Source: an uncultured Jannaschia sp.
GTDB taxonomy: Bacteria > Pseudomonadota > Alphaproteobacteria > Rhodobacterales > Rhodobacteraceae
Assembly: GCA_937916365.1 (NCBI GenBank)
Contig: CALFSY010000036.1
Location: 1 to 12,646, forward strand
Direction of reading: 5' to 3'
DNA length: 12,646 nt
Part shown: positions 1 through 7,064 of the stretch, piece after piece
How the letters are laid out: each line of letters begins with the position of its first letter
Position numbering within the stretch: position 1 is the stretch's first letter
Translations under genes and position numbers: made by a program
The notes under the pieces: model-generated
What the model was told of the DNA's origin: nothing
Seen by the model: the letters and a program-made list of their open reading frames with translations, nothing else
Database searches by the model: none

Positions 1-89
1 AACGCACGGCGCGGGGCGCGCGGGGTCAAAGGCACCCCGGTTAAGTTATATTTTTCCAACGTTCCTGCATAAGTGGGCAAGTGCATAGG
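1..89. other. Tail downstream of the last GMC gene, no gene seen
   Basis: This is the stretch after the stop codon of the last GMC oxidoreductase. I see no coding frame in it. It is GC-rich from 1 to 40 and holds a small 6-bp inverted repeat (CGGGGT at 21-26 against ACCCCG at 34-39). On the transcribed (minus) strand no T-run follows this repeat, so I do not call it an intrinsic terminator. An AACGTT core sits at 58-63 but its flanks do not match the operators found elsewhere in the window. Confidence 0.5.
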
Positions 90-1676
90 TCAGGCTTTCA
101 CATCTTCGCGGATCATGGCGGCGGCCTTTTCGCCAATCATGATTGCCGCAGCATTGGTGTTTGATGAAATCACCGTGGGCATGATTGCGGCATCGACCAC
201 CCGCAACCCCGCAATCCCGTTGAACCGCAGGCGGGGGTCAACAACGGCCGCTGCATCATTGCCCATACGGCATGTGCCCGCACAATGGTGCGAGGTTTTG
301 GAATGCTCGCAAATAAACGCAAAATAATCGTCATCGGTGCGCACATCGGGCCCCGGTAATCGTTCGGCCCGAACAAAAGGTTTTAAGGGGCTTTGCGCCA
401 AAATATCCTGTGTCATCTTTAGGCCACGGATAGACATTTCGCGATCGTGCGGATCGGCCAGATAGTTGGGGTTAATCAACGGTGTCGCGCCTGGATCATT
501 ATTTTGTAACCTGACTGTGCCGCGCGATCGTGGGCGCAAATAGCATGAATTCAACGTCACCCCCCCATCGGGCATGGCTGCAACGCCGGATTCGATCCCC
601 GTGCCAAGGCCCAGATGGAATTGCACATCCGGCGACCGCGCGTGCGGATCAGCATACCAAAACCCCCCGGTTTCAAACAGGCTAGAGGCGACAGGCCCGC
701 GCCGCGTAAAAATATACTGCACCCCCGCCAACACGGACATATGCCATTTGGCATATCGGTCATAGGTGTGGGGGCCGGTCACCTCGGCAATGCAATAAAG
801 GTCAAGATGATCTTGCAGGTTTTCACCCACCTGTGGGTGATCAAACACCACATCAATGCCTACATCGCGCAGATGATCGGCAGGGCCGATCCCCGATAAT
901 TGCAACAGGCGCGGCGAACCAATAGCCCCAGAGGATAACAAAACCTCTGCCTCGGCGGTTATATGTGTGCCGTCCATCAGCTCCACCCCCGTTGCGCGCC
1001 CGCCCGCCACGGTCAACCGCCGCACTTGCGTGTTATAGCGAATGGTTAGGTTCGCACGCCCCCGATTCGGCGCCAAATACGCCATCGCCGCCGAAGAACG
1101 CCGCGCATTGCGTTGCGTAAGTTGATAATAGGCCACGCCATCCTGCGTGGGGCCGTTCACATCCATGTTGCGGGGAATGCCCAAGGCGGCGGCGGCCTCA
1201 AAATACGCCTCACAAATCGGGAGGGGCGCGGCAGGCTGCGACACCCCCAAAGGGCCGCCTTGCCCGTGATAAAGGTTGTTGTGGGTATCGTTATCCTCGG
1301 CCTTGCGGAAATAGGGCAACACATCGTCATAGGCCCACCCATCGCACCCGCGTTGGCGCCATTCATCATAATCGCGGGCGTTTCCGCGCGTGTAAATCTG
1401 TGCATTTATGGCCGATCCGCCGCCGATAACCTTGGCCTGGGTATAGTTAAAGACGCGATCTTTCATATGTTTTTGCGGCACAGTGGACCACCCCCACGAC
1501 CCAATGCCTTTGGTCATTTTTGCAAACCCTGCGGGCAAATGGAAAAATGGGTGCGTATCGCGGCCCCCGGCCTCTAACAAACACGCGCGGGTGGAGGGAT
1601 CCTCGCTTAACCGGGCGGCCAAAACGCACCCTGCGCTACCGCCGCCAATGATGATATAGTCGTAACCCTCAGCCAT
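90..1676 (-). CDS. GMC-family FAD alcohol dehydrogenase (choline dehydrogenase-like)
   Basis: A full-length glucose-methanol-choline oxidoreductase of 528 residues, the usual size for the BetA/AlkJ-like branch. It should oxidise a primary or secondary alcohol with FAD in the cytoplasm; no signal peptide is seen. Visible motifs are the N-terminal FAD-binding GGGSAG (11-16) with Glu35 for the ribose, GMC signature 1 (about 85-105, GGGSAINAQIYTRG), signature 2 (about 249-263, SGAIGSPRLLQLSGIG), and the active-site region SHHCAGTCRMG (462-472) with a C-terminal NTN (506-508) carrying the likely His/Asn pair. An in-frame ATG at 1718 would add 14 residues, but that start lies inside the preceding SDR gene. 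The ATG at 1676 has a good GAAAGG box six bases upstream and begins right before the FAD motif, so I prefer it. The gene is translationally close to the SDR. The branch includes choline, PEG, alkanol and hydroxymethylfurfural enzymes, so the substrate is not assignable. Confidence 0.93.
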   Translation of the reverse strand: MAEGYDYIIIGGGSAGCVLAARLSEDPSTRACLLEAGGRDTHPFFHLPAGFAKMTKGIGSWGWSTVPQKHMKDRVFNYTQAKVIGGGSAINAQIYTRGNARDYDEWRQRGCDGWAYDDVLPYFRKAEDNDTHNNLYHGQGGPLGVSQPAAPLPICEAYFEAAAALGIPRNMDVNGPTQDGVAYYQLTQRNARRSSAAMAYLAPNRGRANLTIRYNTQVRRLTVAGGRATGVELMDGTHITAEAEVLLSSGAIGSPRLLQLSGIGPADHLRDVGIDVVFDHPQVGENLQDHLDLYCIAEVTGPHTYDRYAKWHMSVLAGVQYIFTRRGPVASSLFETGGFWYADPHARSPDVQFHLGLGTGIESGVAAMPDGGVTLNSCYLRPRSRGTVRLQNNDPGATPLINPNYLADPHDREMSIRGLKMTQDILAQSPLKPFVRAERLPGPDVRTDDDYFAFICEHSKTSHHCAGTCRMGNDAAAVVDPRLRFNGIAGLRVVDAAIMPTVISSNTNAAAIMIGEKAAAMIREDVKA

Positions 1677-1682
1677 CTTATG

Positions 1683-1688
1683 CCTTTC
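1683..1688 (-). promoter_or_regulatory. Ribosome binding site that fixes the start of the downstream GMC gene
   Basis: On the minus strand GAAAGG stands six bases before the ATG at 1676. It overlaps the TGA stop of the SDR gene (1687-1689), so ribosomes finishing the SDR are placed at the next start. This supports the shorter GMC protein. Confidence 0.7.
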
Positions 1689-2430
1689 AAAGCCTGGGTA
1701 TGGATAATCCGCCGTCAACGGGAATCACCGCGCCGGTGGCAAAGGCAAACGCCCCTTCGACCAAAGGCACAGTAATCGTGCCCAAATCGCGGGGTTGCCC
1801 CCACCGCGCGGCGGGCACCAAACCATCGGAGATGCGCGCATTATATCGGTCGGCCACAGGCGCGGTCATCGGGGTGGCGATGATGCCTGGGCGCAGCTCA
1901 AACACACCAATGTTGTGGGGGGCCAGGCGGGCGGCAAACGCCTTGACCATCATCGCGGCCCCGGCCTTTGACATGCAGTATTCGGCGCGGTCGGGCGATA
2001 CAACATCGGCGCTGACGGACGTGACGAACAGCATCGACCGATAAACACCCGCAGGTGTGGCCAACATGCGGCGCGCGGCGGCCTGGGCAAAGAAAAACGT
2101 GCCACGCAGGTTGATGTTCAGGCAACGATCAAAACTGTCGGGTGCCATATTCAGCATGTCACCCCGCACCATCGCCGGCACCCCAGCATTGGAGACCAAG
2201 CATTCAAAGGGACCGATTGTATCAAAAAACACATCCAACCGATCAATATCGGCCAAATCGTGTTGGTGATAGGACGCCCCTGGTAAAGCGGCCATCGCCT
2301 GTTGCACAGAGGGGGTATCGTTAGCATGATCTGCGGTCACGATCACACGCCATCCTGCTTCGTATAATGCCTGGGCGATGCCAAACCCGATCCCTTGTTG
2401 ACCGCCGGTGATAAGGGCCGTTTTGGTCAT
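1687..2430 (-). CDS. SDR-family oxidoreductase (FabG-like)
   Basis: A 247-residue classical short-chain dehydrogenase/reductase that reversibly converts an alcohol to a ketone with NAD(P)H. The cofactor motif TGGQQGIG is at 8-15, followed by NAG at 81-83, a structural Asn near 107, and the catalytic Ser138, Tyr151 and Lys155 (YCMSK). The protein ends in the family-typical GAVIPVDGGLSI. Asp34 sits near the end of the second beta strand, which would lean toward NAD(H), but this is inference. The start codon overlaps the stop of the upstream GMC gene as ATGA, and the next GMC gene follows with its ribosome binding site across this gene's stop, so the three are co-translated. Automated pipelines would probably call it 3-ketoacyl-ACP reductase. 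Its setting between two GMC oxidoreductases argues for sugar or polyol redox instead of fatty acid synthesis. Confidence 0.92.
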   Translation of the reverse strand: MTKTALITGGQQGIGFGIAQALYEAGWRVIVTADHANDTPSVQQAMAALPGASYHQHDLADIDRLDVFFDTIGPFECLVSNAGVPAMVRGDMLNMAPDSFDRCLNINLRGTFFFAQAAARRMLATPAGVYRSMLFVTSVSADVVSPDRAEYCMSKAGAAMMVKAFAARLAPHNIGVFELRPGIIATPMTAPVADRYNARISDGLVPAARWGQPRDLGTITVPLVEGAFAFATGAVIPVDGGLSIPRL

Positions 2431-3911
2431 TGCGGCAAAACCTTTGTCATATGATCGGCCTGACGCAACGCCAATGCGGCAATGGTCAGCGCCGGATTAA
2501 CGGCCGCCGATGTGGGCAACAGGCTGGCGTCGCAAATAAACAGGTTTTCCACATCATGGCAGCGCCCGAACGGATCGGTCACACTGGTGGCTGGATCATG
2601 GCCCATGCGTGCCGTGCCGCATTGGTGCGATGGTGTGCGGCGATCAAACGCCTTGGACACCACCACGGGAAACCCCGCTTTTTTCAGGGCCTTTTTTAAG
2701 GTTTTGACCAAGAGCGTGTGGGTTTGCCAATTTGACCGCCGCCAATCTAACACAATGTCATCCCCGCGCAGGGTGACGCGGCTATCGGGATTGGGTAAAT
2801 CTTCGCTCATCGCATAAAAATCAATGGCGCGCGACGCGACAAAGGCCGCCAGGGGTTTGGGCCACCGCGTTTGTGCGGCCAGTATGGGGCCAGACACGCG
2901 GCCCAACAGTTGCACATTGCCCAAAGGCGCGCCATCCGGCCCGCCAGTCAAATACCAATCACTGATCTGTAGCGTTTTTTGATACACCGACGGGTTGCGC
3001 CGCGGCGACAGGGCCAAAACCGCCGATGTGTTATGGTTCATAAAATTTCGCCCCACTTGGTCTGATCGGTTGGCCAATCCGTTGGGCATCGCGGCGCAGG
3101 CGGACCGCAACAATAACGCCGCCGTGCGCACCGCCCCCGCCGCCAATACGATATACCGCGCCGGAATGCGGCCCACATTGGTCAACGCAGCGGTGGCACG
3201 GGCACCTTGGGTTTCAATCTTTTCCACCGTGACACCGGTGCGCAGCTCAACATTTTTGTGGCGCAATGCCTGCGCCAACCCAACGCTTTCGGCGTCCATT
3301 TTTGCGCCCGTGGTATCGGGGAACGCATCCCACGGCGTGGGCGCGCGAGCCAACCAACGCGCCACATCTACCCCAAGGGGGATGGCCGATGGGGATAGAC
3401 CAATGGCCGTCAACCGCCGTGCAAGATCGGCAATAACGGGTTCGTGTGGCACGGGGGGATGGGGATAGGCCCCAGAATGGGGTGGTTCGGTTGGATCGCC
3501 CCGTGTGTCATCGCACATATCGCCGCGCACATTATAAAGGTCTTCGGCCCGTTGATAAAACGGCTCTAACACGGCATACACAAAGGGCCACCCTGGCGTG
3601 GCGCCCCCCAAATGCTGGATAGGGCGAAAATCTTGCGCGCGATAGCGGATCAATGCCGCCCCATAAAATTTTGAATTCCCACCAACATAGGCATAATTTC
3701 CTGGGTTAAACCGCACACCATCGGGGGTAAGCCACGTTTCATGCGGGCGATAATATCCACGGCCAAAAATGGCCCCTGCGTCGCGGGCCAGGGCGCAATC
3801 AGTTAAATGTTCGCCGCGTTCCAATATTACAATCCGCCACCCCGATGGGGCCAACGCCGCAGCCAATGTCGCCCCGCCCATACCGGACCCAACGATTACA
3901 ATATCGGGCAT
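2427..3911 (-). CDS. GMC oxidoreductase, glucose/fructose dehydrogenase-like branch
   Basis: A 494-residue FAD-dependent oxidoreductase, clearly different from the other GMC protein here and closer to the sugar dehydrogenase branch (gluconate 2-dehydrogenase, fructose dehydrogenase or glycoside 3-dehydrogenase large subunits). It has the FAD motif GSGMGG (8-13) with Glu31, an AYVGGNSKFYGAAL segment (74-87), a C-terminal HQCGTARMG (429-437) with His429, and SAAVNPALTIAALALR (468-483) with Asn472, the expected catalytic His/Asn pair. There is no Tat or Sec signal, so it should act in the cytoplasm unless carried by a partner; the small subunit typical of periplasmic relatives is not in the window. 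The frame stays open back to 4157, inside the ATPase gene, but that extension is not GMC-like. I place the start at the ATG at 3911; a TTG at 3920 has a better-spaced ribosome binding site and would add three residues. Its stop overlaps the SDR start as ATGA. Confidence 0.9.
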   Translation of the reverse strand: MPDIVIVGSGMGGATLAAALAPSGWRIVILERGEHLTDCALARDAGAIFGRGYYRPHETWLTPDGVRFNPGNYAYVGGNSKFYGAALIRYRAQDFRPIQHLGGATPGWPFVYAVLEPFYQRAEDLYNVRGDMCDDTRGDPTEPPHSGAYPHPPVPHEPVIADLARRLTAIGLSPSAIPLGVDVARWLARAPTPWDAFPDTTGAKMDAESVGLAQALRHKNVELRTGVTVEKIETQGARATAALTNVGRIPARYIVLAAGAVRTAALLLRSACAAMPNGLANRSDQVGRNFMNHNTSAVLALSPRRNPSVYQKTLQISDWYLTGGPDGAPLGNVQLLGRVSGPILAAQTRWPKPLAAFVASRAIDFYAMSEDLPNPDSRVTLRGDDIVLDWRRSNWQTHTLLVKTLKKALKKAGFPVVVSKAFDRRTPSHQCGTARMGHDPATSVTDPFGRCHDVENLFICDASLLPTSAAVNPALTIAALALRQADHMTKVLPQ

Positions 3912-3926
3912 ACCTACCAATAACCG

Positions 3927-3933
3927 CCCTCTC
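3927..3933 (-). promoter_or_regulatory. Ribosome binding site favouring a TTG start for the sugar-type GMC gene
   Basis: Minus-strand GAGAGGG lies six bases before a TTG codon at 3920 but 15 bases before the ATG at 3911. The ATG itself has only a weak and very close TAGGT. The true start may therefore be TTG, giving a protein beginning M-V-G-M-P-D. Confidence 0.45.
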
Positions 3934-3955
3934 GCAGATATTCCCAAACGTAGGC

Positions 3956-3967
3956 TGGAACGTTCCA
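3956..3967. promoter_or_regulatory. Putative LacI-family operator, second copy
   Basis: A perfect 12-bp palindrome TGGAACGTTCCA with a central CG, read as TTGGAACGTTCCAG on the minus strand. It lies in the 100-bp gap between the ATPase gene and the GMC-SDR-GMC block, 45 bases upstream of the GMC start. The same 12-bp core is the centre of the 32-bp palindrome before the MocA-type gene. CCCAAA and TTTGGG arms (3971-3976 and 3943-3948, minus-strand order) flank it but are not centred on it. I do not see a convincing -35/-10 pair beside it, so it might control an internal promoter or act as an auxiliary site. Confidence 0.6.
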
Positions 3968-4011
3968 ATCTTTGGGCGCAAGATGGATTGGTATTCTTGG
4001 CATCGGGGGCA

Positions 4012-5127
4012 TCATCCGATCCGATCTTCGGTTTTTGGGTCGAATAAAACGGCCTTGTCCATATTAACGGCAAAGTTGAAATTTTGCCCTGGGCGCACAT
4101 CAGCGTCGGCGCGCATGCGTGCAATGCAATCCTTGCCGGATACAACCGTGGTGACAAAGGTATCCGATCCGGCGGGTTCGGTCACCACCACAGTATTGGG
4201 CAGGGTTTGGACATTGTCGGCGTGGCGATCGGCACCTTCGGGGTCGGTAATCGCCTCGGGGCGGATACCCAACACAACCTGCGCATCCTGATACGCTTGA
4301 TATGCCGAGGGCGCATCGGCAATACGCAGGCGCAGCGCCTGGCCCTCTGCGCCTGTGACCTCGGCATGGAAATGGCCCGCATCTTGCACCAATTTCGCAG
4401 GCAACAGGTTCATCGAAGGTGAACCCATGAAACCGGCCACAAACAAATTGGCGGGAGTATCGTAAATATCTTTGGGGGTGCCAAGTTGCTGCACAAAGCC
4501 TTTGTTCATCACCGCAATGCGGGTTGACAGGGTCATCGCCTCGATCTGATCATGGGTTACGTAAACGATTGTGGTGCCGAGGTTTTGGTGCAATTTCTTG
4601 ATCTCGGTGCGCATATCAACCCGCAGTTTCGCATCAAGGTTTGATAACGGTTCGTCAAACAAAAACACATCTGGGTTGCGCACCAGGGCGCGGCCCATGG
4701 CAACGCGCTGTCGCTGCCCACCCGAGAGCTGGCCGGGTTTACGATCAAGCAGTTGTTCAATTTGCAACAGCTTTGCGACATCGGCCATGGCCTTTTCACG
4801 CTCGGCCTTGGGAACGCCGTGCATTTCAAGCCCAAAGGTCACGTTTTGCCCCACCGTCATGTTGGGGTATAGCGCATACGATTGGAACACCATGGCGATG
4901 TTGCGCTTTGAGGGGTGAACAGTGTTCATCACCTGCCCTTTGATCGAAATCTCGCCCGCGGTGATCCCTTCAAGGCCTGCGATCATATTCAAAAGCGTGG
5001 ATTTTCCGCACCCCGACGGCCCCACCAGAACCAAAAACTCGCCCTCTTGCACCGATATATCGACGCGGTGCAGCACCTCAACCGCGCCGTAGGATTTGGT
5101 GACATTATCGATATCAAGAAATCCCAT
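4012..5127 (-). CDS. Sugar ABC transporter ATPase (MalK/UgpC/GtsD type)
   Basis: The 371-residue cytoplasmic ATPase that powers the importer. All nucleotide-binding elements are present: Walker A GPSGCGKST (36-44), Q-loop Gln82, signature LSGGQ (134-138), Walker B VFLFDEP (154-160) with the D-loop LSNLD, and H-loop His192 in VTHDQ. The C-terminal part (about 235-371) is the TOBE/OB-fold domain typical of carbohydrate importer ATPases, including GIRPE (287-291). The length is normal for the MalK/UgpC family. It follows the second permease by 75 bases and ends the transporter block. An AAAGGA box lies about 11 bases before the ATG, a little far but usable. Such ATPases often serve several importers, so the ATPase itself says little about the substrate. 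Confidence 0.95.
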   Translation of the reverse strand: MGFLDIDNVTKSYGAVEVLHRVDISVQEGEFLVLVGPSGCGKSTLLNMIAGLEGITAGEISIKGQVMNTVHPSKRNIAMVFQSYALYPNMTVGQNVTFGLEMHGVPKAEREKAMADVAKLLQIEQLLDRKPGQLSGGQRQRVAMGRALVRNPDVFLFDEPLSNLDAKLRVDMRTEIKKLHQNLGTTIVYVTHDQIEAMTLSTRIAVMNKGFVQQLGTPKDIYDTPANLFVAGFMGSPSMNLLPAKLVQDAGHFHAEVTGAEGQALRLRIADAPSAYQAYQDAQVVLGIRPEAITDPEGADRHADNVQTLPNTVVVTEPAGSDTFVTTVVSGKDCIARMRADADVRPGQNFNFAVNMDKAVLFDPKTEDRIG

Positions 5128-5202
5128 GTCTCTAACATCCTTTGGGTTTGTTTAGGGCTGAGTTGCATATGGTGCTAAAGATGATGTGGGGGCGTATGGT
5201 GT
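5128..5202. other. Gap between second permease and ATPase genes
   Basis: A 75-base spacer inside the transporter block, longer than the other joints. I see the ribosome binding site of the ATPase gene near its low-coordinate end, but no clear terminator or promoter. Confidence 0.4.
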
Positions 5203-6084
5203 TCATCCCTTCACACTCCCCGCCATAAGGCCACGCACGAAGTATCGGCCCGCCACGATGTAGACCAACAATGTTGGCCCCGCCGCCATGATTGCACCGG
5301 CAAAATGCACGTTGTATTCGCGCACGCCCGTGGACGAGTTCACCAAATTGTTCAACGCCACCGTCATCGGCGCCGCCCCGCCCGAGGCAAACGACGCCCC
5401 AAACAAGAAATCATTCCAGATATTGGTGAATTGCCAGATACACGACACCGCAATGATGGGGCCCGAACTGGGCAATAAAATGCGCCAAAAGATTTGAAAA
5501 AACTTTGCCCCATCGATTTGTGCAGCACGGATCAGCTCGGTTGGGAAGGCGGCGTAGTAGTTGCGGAAATAAAGCGTGGTAAATCCGATTCCATACACCA
5601 CATGCACCAAAACCAACCCCGGCGTTGTGCCCGCAATGTTTAGCAACCCCAAAATACGTGCCATGGGGATCAAAACGATTTGAAACGGAATGAAGCAGGA
5701 AAACAAGATCAGCCCAAAAACCAATGTGTCGCCCCGAAACCGCCACTTGGTTAACACATATCCATTGAACGCCCCCACAATCGTCGAGATGGCCACGGCA
5801 GGCACGGCCATCAGGATCGAGTTGATGAAATAAGGGCGCAAGCCCGTTGGTTCCACCCCGATTTGCGCCGTTGACCACGCATCAAGCCAGGGTTGAATCG
5901 TCCAATCGCGCGGCAGCGCCACGATATTGCCCCCCGTGATTTCACCCAACGGTTTGAGGGAGTTGATCAGCATAATTCCAAAAGGCAGGAGATAAAACAA
6001 CGCAAACAGGATCAGCACCACATAAATGAAAACCCGTGCCGGGCGTGACGCACGGATTGCGTTTTCTGAGGTTGCAACGGCCAT
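5203..6084 (-). CDS. Sugar ABC transporter permease (MalG/GtsC type)
   Basis: A 293-residue inner-membrane permease with six likely membrane helices, the first at about 18-40. The cytoplasmic EAA loop that docks on the ATPase is at about 183-205 (ELIRAAQIDGAKFFQIFWRILLP, seen in pieces as IRAAQIDGA and RILLP). Length, an N-terminal start directly before the first helix, and the C-terminal GRYFVRGLMAGSVKG ending are typical of the MalG side of carbohydrate uptake class 1 transporters; the sequence most resembles permeases of glucose/mannose (Gts) systems. Its ATG shares one base with the upstream permease stop (TAATG), so the two permeases are translationally coupled and presumably made in equal amounts as a heterodimer. 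Confidence 0.94.
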   Translation of the reverse strand: MAVATSENAIRASRPARVFIYVVLILFALFYLLPFGIMLINSLKPLGEITGGNIVALPRDWTIQPWLDAWSTAQIGVEPTGLRPYFINSILMAVPAVAISTIVGAFNGYVLTKWRFRGDTLVFGLILFSCFIPFQIVLIPMARILGLLNIAGTTPGLVLVHVVYGIGFTTLYFRNYYAAFPTELIRAAQIDGAKFFQIFWRILLPSSGPIIAVSCIWQFTNIWNDFLFGASFASGGAAPMTVALNNLVNSSTGVREYNVHFAGAIMAAGPTLLVYIVAGRYFVRGLMAGSVKG

Positions 6085-6977
6085 TATCGTTTTTCCCGCA
6101 ATTCGGCATACAGATAAGGCACCATAATCGCGGCAATGGTCATTAACATGATCACCGCTGACGAGGCCGCAATGCCCATCTGATTGCGTTCAAACGCATA
6201 AGAATACATAAACGTGGCCGGCAGGGCCGTGGCATTGCCCGGTCCACCATCGGTTAAGGCGATAACCAAATCATAACTTTTGATGGCCAAATGCGCCAAA
6301 ATGACAAAGGCCGATAAAAACGCGGGCCGCAGCTGTGGAATAATAATGCGGCGATACAGGTTAAAGGTATTGGCGCCGTCCATCTGCGCGGCCTTTAGGA
6401 TTTCGTTATCAATGCCGCGCAATCCCGCCAAAAACATCGCCATCACAAAGCCCGAACTTTGCCAAACCGCCGCAATGACAATGGTGTAAATGGCCATGTC
6501 GCGATCTTTGATCCAATCAAAGGTGAAATTTTCCCACCCCCACAGGTGCATGGTGTTTTCAATGCCAATACCGGGGTCCAAAAACCATTTCCATGCCGTG
6601 CCGGTTACAATGAAACTCAACGCCATGGGATATAGGAATATGGGCCGCAAGACGCCCTCACCCCGAATTTTTTGGTCCAGAAAAATGGCTAGCATCAAAC
6701 CAATAATCGTGCAGATGATAATATAGAGGAGCGCAAAAACCGCAAGGTTGTTTAGCGCAATGTCCCATTCGCGGATGCGGAACAAACGATCATAGTTTTG
6801 CCACCCCACCCAGCCGAATGAGGGTAACATGCGACTGTCGGTAAAACTTAGGTAAATCGTGAACAGGATAAAACCATACACAAATATCAAGGTTGTGGCC
6901 AACGATGGGGCCAACACGATTTTTGGCAACCATGCCTGAAGGCGGGTGCGTAAATCCTGCGGCGCGGATGCGGCCAT
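6084..6977 (-). CDS. Sugar ABC transporter permease (MalF/GtsB type)
   Basis: A 297-residue inner-membrane permease, the partner of the following permease. Helices are visible from about 22-43 onward. The EAA loop lies at about 192-214 (EILKAAQMDGANTFNLYRR then IIIP). The segments RPIFLYPMALSFIVTGTAWKW (about 111-131) and LTDGGPGNAT (231-240) are characteristic of the family, and the former is close to glucose/mannose permeases of the GtsB group. A GGAAGG box seven bases before the ATG gives a clear start. The gene is separated from the binding-protein gene by 87 bases that contain a strong hairpin, which would let the binding protein be made in excess of the membrane subunits. Confidence 0.94.
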   Translation of the reverse strand: MAASAPQDLRTRLQAWLPKIVLAPSLATTLIFVYGFILFTIYLSFTDSRMLPSFGWVGWQNYDRLFRIREWDIALNNLAVFALLYIIICTIIGLMLAIFLDQKIRGEGVLRPIFLYPMALSFIVTGTAWKWFLDPGIGIENTMHLWGWENFTFDWIKDRDMAIYTIVIAAVWQSSGFVMAMFLAGLRGIDNEILKAAQMDGANTFNLYRRIIIPQLRPAFLSAFVILAHLAIKSYDLVIALTDGGPGNATALPATFMYSYAFERNQMGIAASSAVIMLMTIAAIMVPYLYAELREKR

Positions 6978-7020
6978 GGGGTGTCCTTCCGAAATGTGCG
7001 TTGGTTTTTGGTCATATTTC

Positions 7021-7056
7021 CAAGGGGTGGTCTGGAAACCCCCAGACCACCCCTTG
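7021..7056 (-). repeat. Perfect 15-bp hairpin between binding protein and permease genes
   Basis: Inverted repeat with arms CAAGGGGTGGTCTGG (7021-7035) and CCAGACCACCCCTTG (7042-7056) around a 6-base loop. It begins eight bases after the stop of the binding-protein gene. No T-run follows on the transcribed strand (the next bases are GAAATATGACC), so it does not look like a standard intrinsic terminator. Established behaviour of malE-malF type spacers suggests a 3' RNA-stabilising hairpin or partial terminator that raises binding protein over permease. Confidence 0.85.
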
Positions 7057-7064
7057 CGTGGCGT

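Noticed and set aside
21..39. Small GC-rich inverted repeat as terminator of the GMC-SDR-GMC unit
   Set aside because: Only six base pairs and no T-run follows on the transcribed strand.
53..72. AACGTT-containing sequence after the last GMC gene as a third LacI-type operator
   Set aside because: Only 6 bp are symmetric; the left half reads TTCCAACG instead of TTGGAACG, so the palindrome of the two real copies is missing.
3912..4157. N-terminal extension of the sugar-type GMC protein from an ATG at 4157
   Set aside because: It would overlap 146 bases of the ATPase gene, add 82 residues without any GMC feature, and remove the operator from intergenic position.
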